From DAONLM01 sp035406685 (GTDB taxonomy: Bacteria > Spirochaetota > GWE2-31-10 > MWDO01): 15,512 bases of DNA. Position numbers and translations under genes: made by a program. The stretch is taken from assembly GCA_035406685.1 (NCBI GenBank), contig DAONLM010000052.1, positions 1 through 15,512 on the forward strand. Reading direction: 5' to 3'. Under the pieces are notes generated by a model. The model did no database searches. It saw only the letters and a list, made by a program, of their open reading frames with translations, and was not told the DNA's origin. This document shows positions 15,457 through 15,512 of the stretch, piece by piece (within the stretch, counting starts at the first letter, position 1; each line of letters begins with the position of its first letter).

Positions 15457-15473
15457 TTTATAGGTCTGTCCCT
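15391..15473 (-). repeat. Three direct GGGACAGAC motifs
   Basis: AGGGACAGAC occurs three times on the minus strand, at 15391-15400, 15430-15439 and 15464-15473, with start-to-start distances of 39 and 34 bases separated by A/T-rich spacers. The third copy lies beyond the part shared with the left window edge. Motifs of this sort are commonly seen beside IS200/REP-associated (Y1) transposase genes in many bacteria, but no such transposase is in this window. The final ~40 bases (15474-15512) are A/T-rich with nothing recognisable. Confidence 0.6.
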
Positions 15474-15512
15474 CACTTTAATTTTTTTCAAAAAAAACTA
15501 AATTTTTTCTCA

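Noticed and set aside
1..15512. CRISPR array, tRNA or rRNA genes
   Set aside because: No regularly spaced repeat-spacer array, no cloverleaf with a TTCRANNC-type loop, and no conserved rRNA stretch was seen on either strand.

Overview
This is an AT-rich bacterial chromosome segment with eight chromosomal-type genes and one restriction-modification pair. There is also one gene split by an in-frame stop, and a pair of long inverted repeats at the two window edges. The organism cannot be named from sequence alone. The ~450-residue GGDG/PKTIDND phosphofructokinase, the divergent EF-G paralogue, the short NFACT protein and the large orphan cyclic-nucleotide-binding-like protein together suggest a low-GC spirochaete or a similar anaerobe (inference, moderate to low confidence). 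TAA, TAG and TGA all end genes here, so the standard bacterial code applies. Ribosome sites of the AGGAGG / AAGGGGG kind are clear, and TTG or GTG starts are frequent.

Layout. Positions 1-147 hold one arm of an inverted repeat, followed by a good promoter and a phosphofructokinase gene (299-1648). A secreted or envelope protein gene with two predicted NTF2-like repeats (1824-3005) follows; it is interrupted by an in-frame TAG at 2706-2708, yet the frame stays open to 3005. Its restored stop abuts the stop of a convergent metallo-beta-lactamase-fold hydrolase (3006-3857, minus). An EF-G-like GTPase (3999-6074, minus) and methylenetetrahydrofolate reductase metF (6131-7012, minus) come next. 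Both have promoters placed so close that the ribosome site lies at the very 5' end of the message.

From a divergent promoter region, a 798-residue protein with a degenerate cyclic-nucleotide-binding fold (7221-9617) is transcribed, and shikimate dehydrogenase aroE (9620-10399) follows only 2 bases later. A Type II-like restriction-modification cassette comes next: a beta-class DNA methyltransferase (10486-11664) overlapping a PD-(D/E)XK nuclease (11657-12355). Convergent to it on the minus strand is a tsaD-NFACT operon (14792 down to 12364), which links tRNA t6A modification with a ribosome-associated quality-control-type protein.

The right edge (14855-15512) is non-housekeeping DNA. It has an 84-codon orphan reading frame, a hairpin, and the second inverted-repeat arm (15312-15456), which carries repeated GGGACAGAC motifs. 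The arms match over about 145 bases in opposite orientation and bracket about 15.2 kb. The simplest reading is two copies of a small mobile or REP-like repeat, where an assembly would also tend to break. A 15-kb invertible or mobilised segment is the more exciting but unproven alternative.
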